From an uncultured Alistipes sp. (GTDB taxonomy: Bacteria > Bacteroidota > Bacteroidia > Bacteroidales > Rikenellaceae), in NCBI GenBank assembly GCA_958449275.1, contig CAUDHE010000003.1, positions 1 to 62,611 of the forward strand: a stretch of DNA of 62,611 nt, written 5' to 3'. This document shows positions 43,586 through 51,999 of the stretch, one piece after another. Every line of letters starts with the position of its first letter. The stretch's first letter is position 1. Below the pieces are notes generated by a model. It did no database searches. It was given only the letters and a program-made list of their open reading frames with translations, and was not told the origin of the DNA. Both the position numbers and the translations under genes were made by a program.

Positions 43586-44656
43586 CTACTTATGTTTCTC
43601 TTCGAACTCACGCATGCAGGCCACCAAAGCCTCCACCGACTCTTTGGGGCAGGCGTTGTAGCACGAAGCGCGGAATCCGCCCACCAAACGGTGACCTTTG
43701 ACGCCCACCATGCCGCGCGACTGGGCGAACTCCAAAAACTCGGCAGCCAGGTCTTCGCGACCTTCGGCCATGACGAAGCAGATGTTCATCAGCGAACGGT
43801 CCTCTGCGGCAGCCGTGCCTCGGAACATCGAGTTACGGTCGATCTCGTCGTAGAGCAACGCGGCCTTTTCCTTGTTGCGGCGATACATTTCGTCCATTCC
43901 GCCGATGGATTTCATCCACTTCAGCGTTTCGCGCAGTACGAAGATGGGGAATACGGGCGGAGTATTGAACATCGAATCGTTGTCGACGTGCGTTTTCACG
44001 TTCATCATGGTAGGCAGAGGACGCACCACGCTTTCGAGCATGTCGTCGCGAATGATTACGAACGAAACTCCCGCAGGAGCCAGATTCTTCTGCGCGCCGC
44101 CGTAGATGAGGGCATATTTCGATACGTCGACGGGACGGCTCAGAATATCCGAGCTCATATCGGCGATCAGCGGCACGGGCGAATCGATGTCGACCTTATA
44201 TTCGGTGCCGTAAATCGTGTTGTTGGTGCATATATAAAGGTAATCGAGGTCGGCGGGAATCTCGAAATCCTTCGGGATGTACGAGAAATTCTTATCCTCC
44301 GACGATGCCGTCACGTCCACCTCGCCGTAGAATTTGGCCTCCTTGATAGCTTTCTTGGTCCACACGCCCGTGTTGACATAACCGGCTTTGGTCTTGAGGA
44401 AATTGGCGGGAATGTGGTAGAACTGGGTGCTGGCGCCTCCGCCGACGAAGTAGATCTTATAATTATCGGGTATGTTCAGCAGCTCTCGGAAAAGACTCTT
44501 GGCCTCGTCCAGCACACCTTGAAACTCCTTGGTGCGGTGCGATATCGAGAGAAGCGATACGCCCGTACCGTCGAAATCGAAAATGGCCTTTGCCGCGGCT
44601 TCCAATGCGGCGTCGGGAAGAATCGACGGACCTGCATAGAAATTATACTTTTTCAT
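43586..44656 (-). CDS. serC: Phosphoserine aminotransferase
   Basis: A 356-residue PLP enzyme making O-phospho-L-serine from 3-phosphohydroxypyruvate and glutamate. It starts KKYNFYAGPSILPDAALE and has SISHRTKEF, YFVGGGASTQFY and the PLP lysine in YGGAQKNLAPAGVSFVI. It is the first gene of serC-serA-DUF1015. Its product is also the substrate of the cysteate synthase encoded at 1.5 kb. Confidence 0.95.
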   Translation of the reverse strand: MKKYNFYAGPSILPDAALEAAAKAIFDFDGTGVSLLSISHRTKEFQGVLDEAKSLFRELLNIPDNYKIYFVGGGASTQFYHIPANFLKTKAGYVNTGVWTKKAIKEAKFYGEVDVTASSEDKNFSYIPKDFEIPADLDYLYICTNNTIYGTEYKVDIDSPVPLIADMSSDILSRPVDVSKYALIYGGAQKNLAPAGVSFVIIRDDMLESVVRPLPTMMNVKTHVDNDSMFNTPPVFPIFVLRETLKWMKSIGGMDEMYRRNKEKAALLYDEIDRNSMFRGTAAAEDRSLMNICFVMAEGREDLAAEFLEFAQSRGMVGVKGHRLVGGFRASCYNACPKESVEALVACMREFEEKHK

Positions 44657-45081
44657 AATCGAATTAATTAAGTGATTACATCTTTCGTACTACAAAGTAA
44701 ACTCAAAATTATGATTATTCAAAATTCCGAAACATGTTTTTTCTCTCAATTCATAGCCTTTTTTAATAAAAACATGAAATTTATTTAATTATTAATATTT
44801 TTTAACAACAATCTTGCTTTTTGAAAGCCGAAAGAGCGACAATCCGTAACCGATTTGCCGATTTGGATTTCTTTGGCCGTCATCGGCTTCGGAGCGGCAT
44901 GTTTTGCGGGTCCGAAGAGCTGTGCGGAGACTCGCCGCCGTTCGCTCCGCAGGTTGCGGATTGCACCGCGAGTCCTAATCAAAGTAAATAATCATGTTTA
45001 ATTTTACGTCGACTTTAAATCTTTTCGCAACCCGCTGCGTCTTTATATACGGAAGCGCCTCCGCAAAGGAATTATCGACTT
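44657..45081. other. Intergenic region between serC and the sigma factor gene
   Basis: 425 nt. The left half (44690-44820) is AT-rich and presumably holds the serC promoter. The right half (44825-44985) is GC-richer with CGCAACCTGCGGAGCG-like words on the minus strand that recall the repeat families, but not enough to call a copy. No gene, tRNA or clear TAnnTTTG box for the sigma factor is seen. The last 30 nt contain GGAAGCGCCTCCGCAAAGGA before the ATG. Confidence 0.5.
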
Positions 45082-45603
45082 ATGAAACACGACACGAAAA
45101 ACGACTGCCTTGCCCGCGTGACGGAGATCATGGAACGGGAGAAGAACAACCTCTACCGATACGCATGCTATCGGCTCGGCAGCCCCGAGGAGGCTGAGGA
45201 CTTGTTGCAGGATCTGTATCTGGCCATGCACACCAAACTGACCGTGCTGCGAAACGTCGACAGACTCGACAGTTACATCTATCGCAGTTTGTCGAACGCC
45301 TGCGCATCGCGGTTGCGAAGTCGCGGCAAGCGGCGGTTCGTCGACGAAACGGCATTGAGCGGTATTGCGGCAGACGCGGCGTCTCCCGATCGGTTCGAAC
45401 ACGAATTCCTCAGGATCGATCGGCTGCTCGCACTTTTGCCGACGGAGCAGGGCGACACGATACGGCTGCGCATTCACAGCGGTCGTTCGTTCGCTGAGAT
45501 CGCCGAAATCACGGATGTGCCGGTAGCGACGGCGAAATCGCGTTACAGATACGGCATCATGAAATTGCGCGAAGCCGACGCGGCAAACGAATTATCGGAT
45601 TAA
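45082..45603 (+). CDS. ECF-type RNA polymerase sigma factor
   Basis: A 173-residue sigma-70 family factor with region 2 (about 20-85: LYRYACYRLGSPEEAEDLLQDLYLA...LDSYIYRSLSNA) and region 4 (about 112-165: LALLPTEQGDTIRLRIHSGR, then FAEIAEITDVPVATAKSRYRYGIMKLRE). It should direct transcription of an envelope or stress regulon and is probably held by the membrane protein encoded 21 nt downstream. It is not of the long FecI/SusC-linked type. Confidence 0.9.
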   Translation: MKHDTKNDCLARVTEIMEREKNNLYRYACYRLGSPEEAEDLLQDLYLAMHTKLTVLRNVDRLDSYIYRSLSNACASRLRSRGKRRFVDETALSGIAADAASPDRFEHEFLRIDRLLALLPTEQGDTIRLRIHSGRSFAEIAEITDVPVATAKSRYRYGIMKLREADAANELSD

Positions 45604-45624
45604 ACACAAAAAAAGCAATCGTAC

Positions 45625-46443
45625 ATGAAAAAGAATTTTTTTGAAGAAGACCGCGAACTGTTCGACGAAAACGATCGTATTCGGGCAGAACGCATCATAA
45701 ACGACCTTACCCCCAAATTTGCACCCGAGGCCCGATTCGATTTCCGATCGGCGGAAAAGCGTCGCCGCATATTCGACCCGCGCCGCGAGTTACGCCTGAT
45801 CGCGGCAGCGGCCGTGCTGGCCGCAGGCATATTTCTGGGAATATGCGGAGGCGGAGACAGCGTTCGCGCCGCCGAGAACATGGAGATAGTCAAGCAGGCT
45901 TTGGCCGATTTGAATGCGTCGGAAAATTGTCGGATCAAATTCACGGCGTTGATGAAAGAGCGGCGCAAACCCCGCGACATCGAGATATATAAAATATCTC
46001 CCGACGGAATGCGCATCGGCGCGACGATCGATGTGTCGCGAAGCGGCGGCGACATCGCCATCCGCATCGAGTGGAACGATTCGAAGCGGTCGACGCAGAT
46101 ATTCGAAAACGACAGATATCGGTTGTTGGAGAACGGCGAGGTCGCGGAGGAGTTTCGGAGCAGTTCGCAATTCGAACTGTTGGAGTTGCTGGACTTCGAA
46201 AAAGTGAAGGCCATATTCGCCGAATTTGAATCAAGGGCCGTCATGACGCTCAAGGACAACGGCGATCTGATAGAAATGACGGTTACCGAACCCGAAAATA
46301 CCCATTCGGCGAAACATCCCGCCGTCATTACGGCCGTATTCTCCAAATCGAAAGGTGCGCTTCTGAAGGCTCGCGTAGAGTGTATCGTCGACGGAGCCGC
46401 CGCGACACTTCTCGACGTCACCGAGATCGAATACGGTATCTGA
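45625..46443 (+). CDS. Probable membrane anti-sigma factor
   Basis: A 272-residue protein. A charged cytoplasmic N-terminus of about 52 residues precedes a single membrane helix (about 55-74, LIAAAAVLAAGIFLGICGG). An exported beta-rich domain of about 190 residues follows, with strands such as DGMRIGATIDVSRSGGDIAI, resembling LolA/RseB-like lipoprotein-carrier folds by pattern only. Position directly after an ECF sigma gene and single-helix topology suggest an anti-sigma factor. No zinc-binding HxxxCxxC motif is visible. Function is inferred from context. Confidence 0.6.
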   Translation: MKKNFFEEDRELFDENDRIRAERIINDLTPKFAPEARFDFRSAEKRRRIFDPRRELRLIAAAAVLAAGIFLGICGGGDSVRAAENMEIVKQALADLNASENCRIKFTALMKERRKPRDIEIYKISPDGMRIGATIDVSRSGGDIAIRIEWNDSKRSTQIFENDRYRLLENGEVAEEFRSSSQFELLELLDFEKVKAIFAEFESRAVMTLKDNGDLIEMTVTEPENTHSAKHPAVITAVFSKSKGALLKARVECIVDGAAATLLDVTEIEYGI

Positions 46444-46467
46444 CCGCACGCCGCAGTTTATTGCAAC

Positions 46468-46504
46468 TCCGCTCCGTCCGCGCAGGATGGGGCGGAGCCG
46501 TTTT
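46468..46504 (+). terminator. Terminator of the sigma/anti-sigma operon
   Basis: A 13-bp stem CTCCGCTCCGTCC / GGATGGGGCGGAG with two G-T wobbles, then CCGTTTT. It marks the end of the core-like region. Confidence 0.8.
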
Positions 46505-46992
46505 ACAAAGCGGCATGCGTAAAGACGTACGGAAATAAGGAGAAATATCGAAAACATTACGGTTCGATTTTGCTCGCAAGCACATATTTTTTCTTATCTT
46601 TAATGTAGAGAAGATTATGTTACTGACTACATATCGATTAGAAGAATCCGATATGGGAAAGACAACGGATAAGTAAATTACAAAGTGTTTATATCACTTT
46701 ATTTATCCTGCATTCAAATAACCCATTCAGTCGCAAAATTAGCATAAAAATTAATATTACGAATAAATACATGCTACTCGATTATATTTTGATAAAGTAA
46801 ATTATATTAAGCCCGATTTGCAACATATTTAGATGTTGAAATGAAAGCAAATGATCATAGAATTAGCTATATTTGCATCTGTAATTATTTAAAGGAGATC
46901 TATTAAGTAGGAAAATATTTTGCCGCAGGTTGTGAGAATTTAATTTTTCCATCTGCAAGAACATATGATAGATAGCAGTTAGCTGTTTATTC
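46505..46992. other. AT-rich intergenic region at the composition boundary
   Basis: About 490 nt without a gene. It is strongly AT-rich, in contrast to everything before it. A TATATTTG box lies at 46868-46875 and an AAGGAG word at 46892-46897, which could mark a small transcript, but no convincing reading frame follows. It is followed by the long inverted repeat at 46993-47118. Confidence 0.5.
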
Positions 46993-47118
46993 CGAATCCG
47001 AAATCGCCAATTTCAACTCATGGGAATAAACAAGCGAAGCTCGTGTATTACACCGAACAGCGGGTGTGCACGAGCTCGACTTGTTCCATGAGTAGGTGTT
47101 TGGCGATACCTGGATTCG
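46993..47118. repeat. Long imperfect inverted repeat
   Basis: Two arms of about 50 nt (46993-47045 and 47069-47118) pair along almost their whole length. Both arms contain CGAATCC, ATCGCCAA, CTCATGG, AACAAG and AGCTCGTG in matching order. The loop holds a further ACACC/GGGTGT stem. The structure ends 38 nt before the DUF1896-like gene. It could be a MITE-like element, a structured RNA or a boundary of acquired DNA. No reading frame spans it. Confidence 0.7.
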
Positions 47119-47156
47119 AACAACGTTGAGTTCGTGCTTTTTGTATTACAATCAAT

Positions 47157-47594
47157 ATGGGAAATATTAACATACCGGATTTCGAGGAATATCTGACAAA
47201 GTATTTAGAGATCAATTACCCGAACAAAGTAAAGGACTGTCAATTTATTCAGAATAGGAATAAATTGGCTCGAGAAGTATTCTCTAAGTCGATACATCGA
47301 AATAATGACTATGATTTGGCAAATGAATTGGCGATGGATACTTTATTAAAGGATTACAAATTCTCAAAATTCTATTGCATTCTTAATATCTTGCTCGATG
47401 AGTATGAGTCGTTATTTTCTAAAGACATGCTTAAAGAGTTTGCCATACGCTTTATGCCTATTTGTGAACAGATATTTATGAGATATACCCTTAATGATGC
47501 TATTCTTAAAAGTAAAGAATTGATTACTTTAAGAGAAGAGTTAAAAACTTGTATCTATCAAGCTATGAATGAATATTGGACTTTTAAGGTATAA
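47157..47594 (+). CDS. DUF1896-like protein
   Basis: A 145-residue AT-rich gene. The pattern FEEYLTKYLEINYPNKV, FIQNRNKLAREVF, ANELAMDTLLKDYKFSKF and RFMPICEQIFMRYTLND follows, position by position, the DUF1896 family of small helical proteins. I recall these from Bacteroidetes conjugative transposons (CTnDOT-like). Function is unknown. Its presence suggests mobile-element ancestry for this stretch, although no integrase or tra gene is seen. The stop overlaps none of the next gene's chosen coding part. Confidence 0.6.
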   Translation: MGNINIPDFEEYLTKYLEINYPNKVKDCQFIQNRNKLAREVFSKSIHRNNDYDLANELAMDTLLKDYKFSKFYCILNILLDEYESLFSKDMLKEFAIRFMPICEQIFMRYTLNDAILKSKELITLREELKTCIYQAMNEYWTFKV

Positions 47595-47610
47595 GATCGG
47601 CTATTTTTAT

Positions 47611-47618
47611 TATCTTTG
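47611..47618 (+). promoter_or_regulatory. -7 box for the TPR/HTH regulator gene
   Basis: TATCTTTG, 16 nt before the ATG at 47635, within a T-rich stretch. It would give a very short leader. Confidence 0.5.
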
Positions 47619-47634
47619 GGCAAGATTTACATGT

Positions 47635-49341
47635 ATGTCCAAATATTTATTTATAGTTATTGCTGCTATTAGCCTGTTATATTCTTGTACGGATAATGCC
47701 CGAAGTCTCGAAACCATATATAGGGCCGAGACTTTAATGCAAGAATATCCCGACAGCGCGTTATGCGTATTGGAAAGCATAAATCGTTCTTCACTTAAAA
47801 GCCGATATGGTAAAGCCCGTTACGCATTGTTATATTCACAGGCTTTGGATAAGAATTATATCGATGTCGATAAAGATACATTGACATCCCAAGCGCTGAA
47901 GTTTTATCAGTATAGAGGGAAAAAACAGGACCGTGCTCTTGCATATTACTATTCAGGCCGTGTTTACGAAAATGCAGGAAACCTCGATTCTGCAGTCATT
48001 CAGTACACACATACCGAGGAGCTGCTCAAATCTTCTATCGATGTCACATTACAAGGATTGACTGCCGGTGCTTTGGCCAGATTGTACGAAGCACAAAATT
48101 TCGTAGATGCAGCCACGGATAAATATATCGAAGCCGCAGATTACTTTTCTCAAGCCGGACGAATGCGAAATGTCTTGATTTCATATTCCAGAGCTTTGGG
48201 GCTGCTGTCCATTAAGCGCGATTTTGCACGTCACGAACATTACTATGATCTATCGGTAGATCTTGCTAAAAAACTTTGCGACACAATGCAGCTGTTAGGC
48301 CTTGAGCAAAGTAAAGCAGCTTGTATTATAAATCAATATGGAGATTATCGTAAGGCATTGAATATTCTTCGACAAGCGGCTTTTACCTATAACGCGAACA
48401 AAATTCCTCAAAGTTATTTCTTCGTTATAAGTAATATTTACACGCGCTTAAATCTCCCCGATAGTGCTTCGCTGTATTTGAAACCGCTTATGGCCAATAT
48501 GCAGCATGAAACTTTACGAGCTCAAATGGAGTATGTGTATATGGCCGGGGAATTATGCAAGGCGAAGAATAATCTCTCGGATGCCTACAAGTATAATAAA
48601 GAGGCGTTAAAACTATGCGATTCACTCTATTTTATAGAAAAAGAGCACACGATACCGAAATTACAGGCAAAATATCGAACGGATCGGTTAGCGATACACA
48701 ACAAATATCTGAAACGCATAAACAAATATCAATTTTATATAGCGATCATTGCTTTAGTTTCAATGCTTTTCATCTTTTTGTGGCTCATTGGCAGAAGACA
48801 AAAGCGAATCCTACAGCAAGAACAAGAAATCACCGAATATCGGAGCGTAATAGCCGGCCTTAAAGACGAATACGAAGCATTGCAACACAGCAAACGAAAC
48901 AATGACGAATCGGTAAATCGTCGCATTTCGTTTCTGAAACAAATCCTTGAAACGACAGCTGAATACGGACATAACAAGGAGGCTTTTTATAGTAAGATCG
49001 AGTTGCTGCTTACCAAAAATAAAGCCGGGGGTACCAAGAGTGGAGGCACGAACGAGATATTGTTGATCTTTCAAGATATATTGAATACCCGAACACATGG
49101 AATCGTCGAATATTTGCGTCATAAGTACCCTTCGCTTTCCAATCAAGAACTTAGTTTATATTGCATGATTGTGATGAATATATCCAAATCGGCAATCTGT
49201 TTTGTAATGAATACATCGCAAAAAACCTATTATAATTATCGGATTCTGTTGAGAAACAAATTGAATATTACGAATGAAGAAATAGCAATAGAGGATCACT
49301 ATCGGATGCTTTGTCAAGAATACGAAGCACTGAAAAAATAA
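47635..49341 (+). CDS. TPR membrane lipoprotein with C-terminal LuxR-like helix-turn-helix
   Basis: A 568-residue protein. The start is the ATG at MSKYLFIVI, giving a lipoprotein-type signal (YSC, Cys about 18). TPR-like helices cover about 25-340 (for example LAYYYSGRVYENAGNLDSAV and SDAYKYNKEALKLCDSLYF). One membrane helix lies around 362-382 (IAIIALVSMLFIFLWLIG), then a coiled coil (about 383-440). The C-terminal LSNQELSLYCMIVMNISKSA with TSQKTYYNYRILLRNKLNI resembles a LuxR-type HTH. Such TPR-membrane-HTH proteins are a Bacteroidetes regulator type. Being the nearest regulator upstream of the peptide cluster, it may control it. It ends in a good terminator. Confidence 0.72.
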   Translation: MSKYLFIVIAAISLLYSCTDNARSLETIYRAETLMQEYPDSALCVLESINRSSLKSRYGKARYALLYSQALDKNYIDVDKDTLTSQALKFYQYRGKKQDRALAYYYSGRVYENAGNLDSAVIQYTHTEELLKSSIDVTLQGLTAGALARLYEAQNFVDAATDKYIEAADYFSQAGRMRNVLISYSRALGLLSIKRDFARHEHYYDLSVDLAKKLCDTMQLLGLEQSKAACIINQYGDYRKALNILRQAAFTYNANKIPQSYFFVISNIYTRLNLPDSASLYLKPLMANMQHETLRAQMEYVYMAGELCKAKNNLSDAYKYNKEALKLCDSLYFIEKEHTIPKLQAKYRTDRLAIHNKYLKRINKYQFYIAIIALVSMLFIFLWLIGRRQKRILQQEQEITEYRSVIAGLKDEYEALQHSKRNNDESVNRRISFLKQILETTAEYGHNKEAFYSKIELLLTKNKAGGTKSGGTNEILLIFQDILNTRTHGIVEYLRHKYPSLSNQELSLYCMIVMNISKSAICFVMNTSQKTYYNYRILLRNKLNITNEEIAIEDHYRMLCQEYEALKK

Positions 49342-49363
49342 TAGAAATACAAAGTTACTTATA

Positions 49364-49393
49364 AGATGTCGGTTCATGCCGGCATCTTTTTTT
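49364..49393 (+). terminator. Terminator of the TPR/HTH regulator gene
   Basis: A stem AGATGTCGG / CCGGCATCT (one wobble), TTCATG loop, then a run of seven T. Confidence 0.9.
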
Positions 49394-49633
49394 GTGTATG
49401 CTACTTTCGTCCGCTATTAAATCCGCAATAATTAAGGAATATCTCATAAATCGCTATATGACAACAAGGTATGTGACAATAGCATATGCCGATGTAATAA
49501 TAGGGTAATTAAAATTATTTAATTACATAAATATCAACATTATACAAGATGCATTTGGGTAATAGTCGGGACACAACAGATCGATATTTATGTTATAATT
49601 TTATATTAAACCATAAATCAAAACTTAATTACT
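49394..49633 (+). promoter_or_regulatory. AT-rich upstream region of the DUF3244 gene
   Basis: 240 nt without a gene, very AT-rich. It contains two similar words, TATGACAA (49457-49464) and TATGTGACAA (49470-49479), that could be half-sites for a regulator. TATAATTTTA close to the start is a poor -7 match. No assigned element. Confidence 0.35.
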
Positions 49634-50029
49634 ATGAAAAAGACAATCGCACTTATGTCATTAGGAATGGCTATCCTCTACTTTAATCTATGTTATGCAA
49701 ATCGTTGTTTTCTTGAAGAGGATAACGAGCGGGAAGCAATAATTCTAACACAAAACAACAATCAGAACAATCCTATTACTCGATCAGTTACCCCCATTGC
49801 TGTTTCAGCGATACTCGATAATGAAACGGGCCAAATCGAAGTTTATTTCGACGAGCCGGAAGGCTTGGCGACAATTCAGATAACGTGTATGGGGCAGGTC
49901 ATAAGTTCGTACAATTGCGATACAGAAGAAGAATGGGTTACCAACTTACCGGCTCCGACTTCTTCGGGAAATTACTGCATTACCATTCGAACCTCTTCGG
50001 CCGAATATATAGGATATTTTTCTTTTTAA
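49634..50029 (+). CDS. DUF3244 domain protein (secreted)
   Basis: A 131-residue protein with a signal peptide (about 1-22, ending YAN). A single small beta-sandwich of the DUF3244 type follows (about 55-131): ITRSVTPIAVSAILDNETG, IEVYFDEPEGLATIQI, then a final EYIGYFSF. The family is found in gut Bacteroidetes, often near peptide-secretion or protease loci, and has no assigned activity. The small membrane protein gene follows after 24 nt. Its role in the peptide system is unknown. Confidence 0.7.
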   Translation: MKKTIALMSLGMAILYFNLCYANRCFLEEDNEREAIILTQNNNQNNPITRSVTPIAVSAILDNETGQIEVYFDEPEGLATIQITCMGQVISSYNCDTEEEWVTNLPAPTSSGNYCITIRTSSAEYIGYFSF

Positions 50030-50053
50030 AGAATATCGCTAAACTCAGACTGC

Positions 50054-50509
50054 ATGTTAATGATCGATTATATCAAATTGTTTGGCGTTTTCATATCGCT
50101 TTATGTGGTGTCATGCTATAAACGCCGGCAATTGCATTTCCGAATATCATTCGGTCGATATGAAATTAATTATGCTAATCTCATGCTGGGTTATTTTATC
50201 TCGACATTGATATGCAGTCTGATTTTTTGGCCCAATGTTTCCACTTATGCCGCATGGTTCTATTACGGAATACTCATTGTCTCTATTTCGATATATGAGA
50301 TGTTATTTATAAAACGATCGAATTGTCGTTCAGCAGTAATACCCAATCTTTTGATTGTGGCTGAATGTTTCGCTATCGGGTTCGACGATTTGTATTGGGA
50401 TTGGCAATTGATTATTATCGGAATCGGACTTTTCGCAAGTATTATTTTATCGGTGATCATCGCTGTAAGTGAATATCATTTGGAACAATTGAAGTCAAAG
50501 GTTTCCTAA
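50054..50509 (+). CDS. Small integral membrane protein, unknown family
   Basis: A 151-residue hydrophobic protein with four predicted membrane helices (about 5-22, 42-60, 66-86, 112-140) and a basic loop (KRSNCRSAVIPN). No family is recognised. AT-rich codon use matches the DUF3244 and TPR genes and differs sharply from the genes after 50.7 kb. A second ATG two codons in is equally possible as start. Immunity proteins of peptide-toxin systems often look like this, but that is only a positional guess. Confidence 0.6.
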   Translation: MLMIDYIKLFGVFISLYVVSCYKRRQLHFRISFGRYEINYANLMLGYFISTLICSLIFWPNVSTYAAWFYYGILIVSISIYEMLFIKRSNCRSAVIPNLLIVAECFAIGFDDLYWDWQLIIIGIGLFASIILSVIIAVSEYHLEQLKSKVS

Positions 50510-50521
50510 AAAAACGTTTTG

Positions 50522-50733
50522 TATTATGGCTGCCTACCATAATATAAAAGCCCTCCTACGAGGAAGTAAAACCGAGCCGCCAGCTCATAAGTTTAACAAA
50601 CACGCAGAAAGGCGTCACAAAAGTAGCAAACTTTTCCGAGAGACGAAAGGTCTTCGGAAAACGGCGGATCGGAATATCCGACGATACACAAAAGTCCAAA
50701 TCAATAAACCCTAAACTTTAAAAAGTTAACACT
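50522..50733 (+). ncRNA. Structured 5' leader of peptide gene 1
   Basis: A conserved leader shared with 56231-56452. It contains a perfect 8-bp hairpin TATTATGG...CCATAATA (50522-50544), a small TCCT-ACG-AGGA hairpin (50554-50564), and a hairpin TTTTCCGA-G-AGAC/GTCT-TCGGAAAA with GAAAG loop (50632-50661). A CGGAT...ATCCG hairpin (50665-50680) follows. Words between (AAAACCGAG, CGCAGAAAGGC, AGCAAACTTTT) are kept in both copies, and the similarity runs up to the ATG. The third hairpin has paired changes between copies, indicating selection on RNA structure. It matches no riboswitch class I know. Confidence 0.65.
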
Positions 50734-50985
50734 ATGAAAACTATGAAGAATTTCGCTGCACAGCAGCTCTCGAAGAAGCAGATGAACACCATCCACGGCG
50801 GTCAGGGAATCGTGGAGTGTGCAGGTCTGGCCTACACGGTGGAGTGCCCGTACACGGATCAAAACGGCATTCCCCGTAAAGCCTACGGATGTGCTAACGA
50901 CATTCTTTCGGCTACTGGCAACGCACAGACCGAAGCCCGTGCTAACGGAGGCGATCCCAACATTCACGATTGCGTCGTCGGCTAA
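50734..50985 (+). CDS. Double-glycine leader peptide precursor 1 (four conserved cysteines)
   Basis: An 83-residue precursor. The leader (1-23) MKTMKNFAAQQLSKKQM ends in a His-Gly-Gly cleavage site, as in substrates of C39-peptidase exporters. The core begins QGIVEC and is 60 residues with Cys at 29, 38, 53 and 80, enough for two disulfides. YGCAN and GNAQTE are shared with peptide 2 (56453). By hand count 51 of 83 residues are identical overall: 19 of 23 in the leader and 32 of 60 in the core. The leader resembles the GG-leader class of Bacteroidales natural product precursors, but no radical SAM enzyme is present. Export by the ABC-HlyD-TolC set downstream and oxidation by the VKOR fusion are inferred. 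Confidence 0.85.
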   Translation: MKTMKNFAAQQLSKKQMNTIHGGQGIVECAGLAYTVECPYTDQNGIPRKAYGCANDILSATGNAQTEARANGGDPNIHDCVVG

Positions 50986-51001
50986 TCCGAGGAACTTCAT
51001 G

Positions 51002-51029
51002 TGTCGGTAGTCCACAAGGACTACCGACA
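51002..51029 (+). promoter_or_regulatory. Perfect hairpin between peptide gene 1 and its GLPGLI gene
   Basis: TGTCGGTAGTCC / GGACTACCGACA with an ACAA loop, 17 nt after the peptide stop and 18 nt before the next ATG. No T run follows (TTCAATCC), so a full terminator is unlikely. It probably stabilises the short peptide mRNA or causes partial termination. The same arrangement recurs after peptide 2. Confidence 0.75.
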
Positions 51030-51046
51030 TTCAATCCCTACTCAGA

Positions 51047-51982
51047 ATGCGAATTTTTATCTTATGCCTGCTGTTATCCGCTGTAACGGATGCCATGGCG
51101 CAGCTGCAAGGTCGCCCGCTGCAAGGCCCCGAGTGGCAGGCGGCATTGAAGAAACTGAGGGAGCAACAACCCTTTGAAGGCCATTATACGCTGACAGAAA
51201 GCAGAGCGTCGTCTTACATGCTGAACGATTCGACGGAGGTGGACCGCTGTCGTCTGGAGGTCGTCTATTCCGCTCGGATCGTGTTGGACACCATTGCCGG
51301 CTTCCGCTGCAACGATGTGGTCGTCGTGCAGGTCGGCGACTCGATTCAGAAGTTCTACAGCACGATCCGCTGGTGCCAGAATATGAACCGCACGCTTTTT
51401 AATCTGGGTTACAGCGAAGACAAGATGTATCCCTATCCCCGGGCCGTCTATCAGGTCGCTGTCGACTATGAAGTGTACCGCGATCTGAAACATCGGAAGT
51501 TCATCAACCGCCACTCGCTGTATGCGGCCAAAAACCAGCTCTTCGAATACGAGGAGCCGTTGCCGCACTTCGCCTGGCGGATCTGTCCCGATACGACGGC
51601 CCTCCTGGGTTATGTCTGCCAGCAGGCCGAGGCGGAATATGCCGGCCGCCGGTGGCGGGTGTGGTTCACGCCAGAAATTCCCGTAGACGGCGGATTGTGG
51701 AAGTTCAACGGACTGCCGGGCATGATCCTGAAGGCGGAGGACGATCGTGGTTATTTTCAGTTTACGGCCACGGAGATCCGCCAGCCCAGTAAAAGCATCA
51801 TTCATTACCGTGCCCGCACGAAACGGATGTCGCGCAAAGCCTACCGCGAACTGGAGGCTAAGACGTTCCTCCACCCATTTTCTCCCGACGACGGATTCTG
51901 CGGAATAAACCATGAAACGGGAGAATACGGCTGGCTCCCTGCCGACTGGCAGATGCCCTACAATCCCATAGAATTAGAATAA
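51047..51982 (+). CDS. GLPGLI family protein 1
   Basis: A 311-residue secreted protein. A signal peptide (about 1-19, to AMAQ) precedes the GLPGLI family domain, whose signature appears as WKFNGLPGMILKAEDD (about 227-242). RRWRVWFTPEIPVDGGLWKF stands just before it. The family is Bacteroidetes-specific with no known reaction. Its members are often encoded beside TonB-receptor-like proteins, as here. It is closely similar to the protein at 56762 along the whole length and ends with the same DWQMPYNPIEL. It follows peptide 1 by 61 nt and precedes the receptor-like gene by 17 nt. Confidence 0.85.
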   Translation: MRIFILCLLLSAVTDAMAQLQGRPLQGPEWQAALKKLREQQPFEGHYTLTESRASSYMLNDSTEVDRCRLEVVYSARIVLDTIAGFRCNDVVVVQVGDSIQKFYSTIRWCQNMNRTLFNLGYSEDKMYPYPRAVYQVAVDYEVYRDLKHRKFINRHSLYAAKNQLFEYEEPLPHFAWRICPDTTALLGYVCQQAEAEYAGRRWRVWFTPEIPVDGGLWKFNGLPGMILKAEDDRGYFQFTATEIRQPSKSIIHYRARTKRMSRKAYRELEAKTFLHPFSPDDGFCGINHETGEYGWLPADWQMPYNPIELE

Positions 51983-51999
51983 ACCCTGACTACCCCGCC

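Noticed and set aside
44825..44985. A possible fifth copy of repeat family A or B
   Set aside because: Only short words such as CGCAACCTGCGGAG match; arms and order of the family elements are missing.
50526..50714. A 62-codon frame upstream of peptide gene 1
   Set aside because: It lies entirely in the structured leader, has no counterpart frame in the homologous leader of peptide 2, and its conservation follows RNA pairing, not codons.
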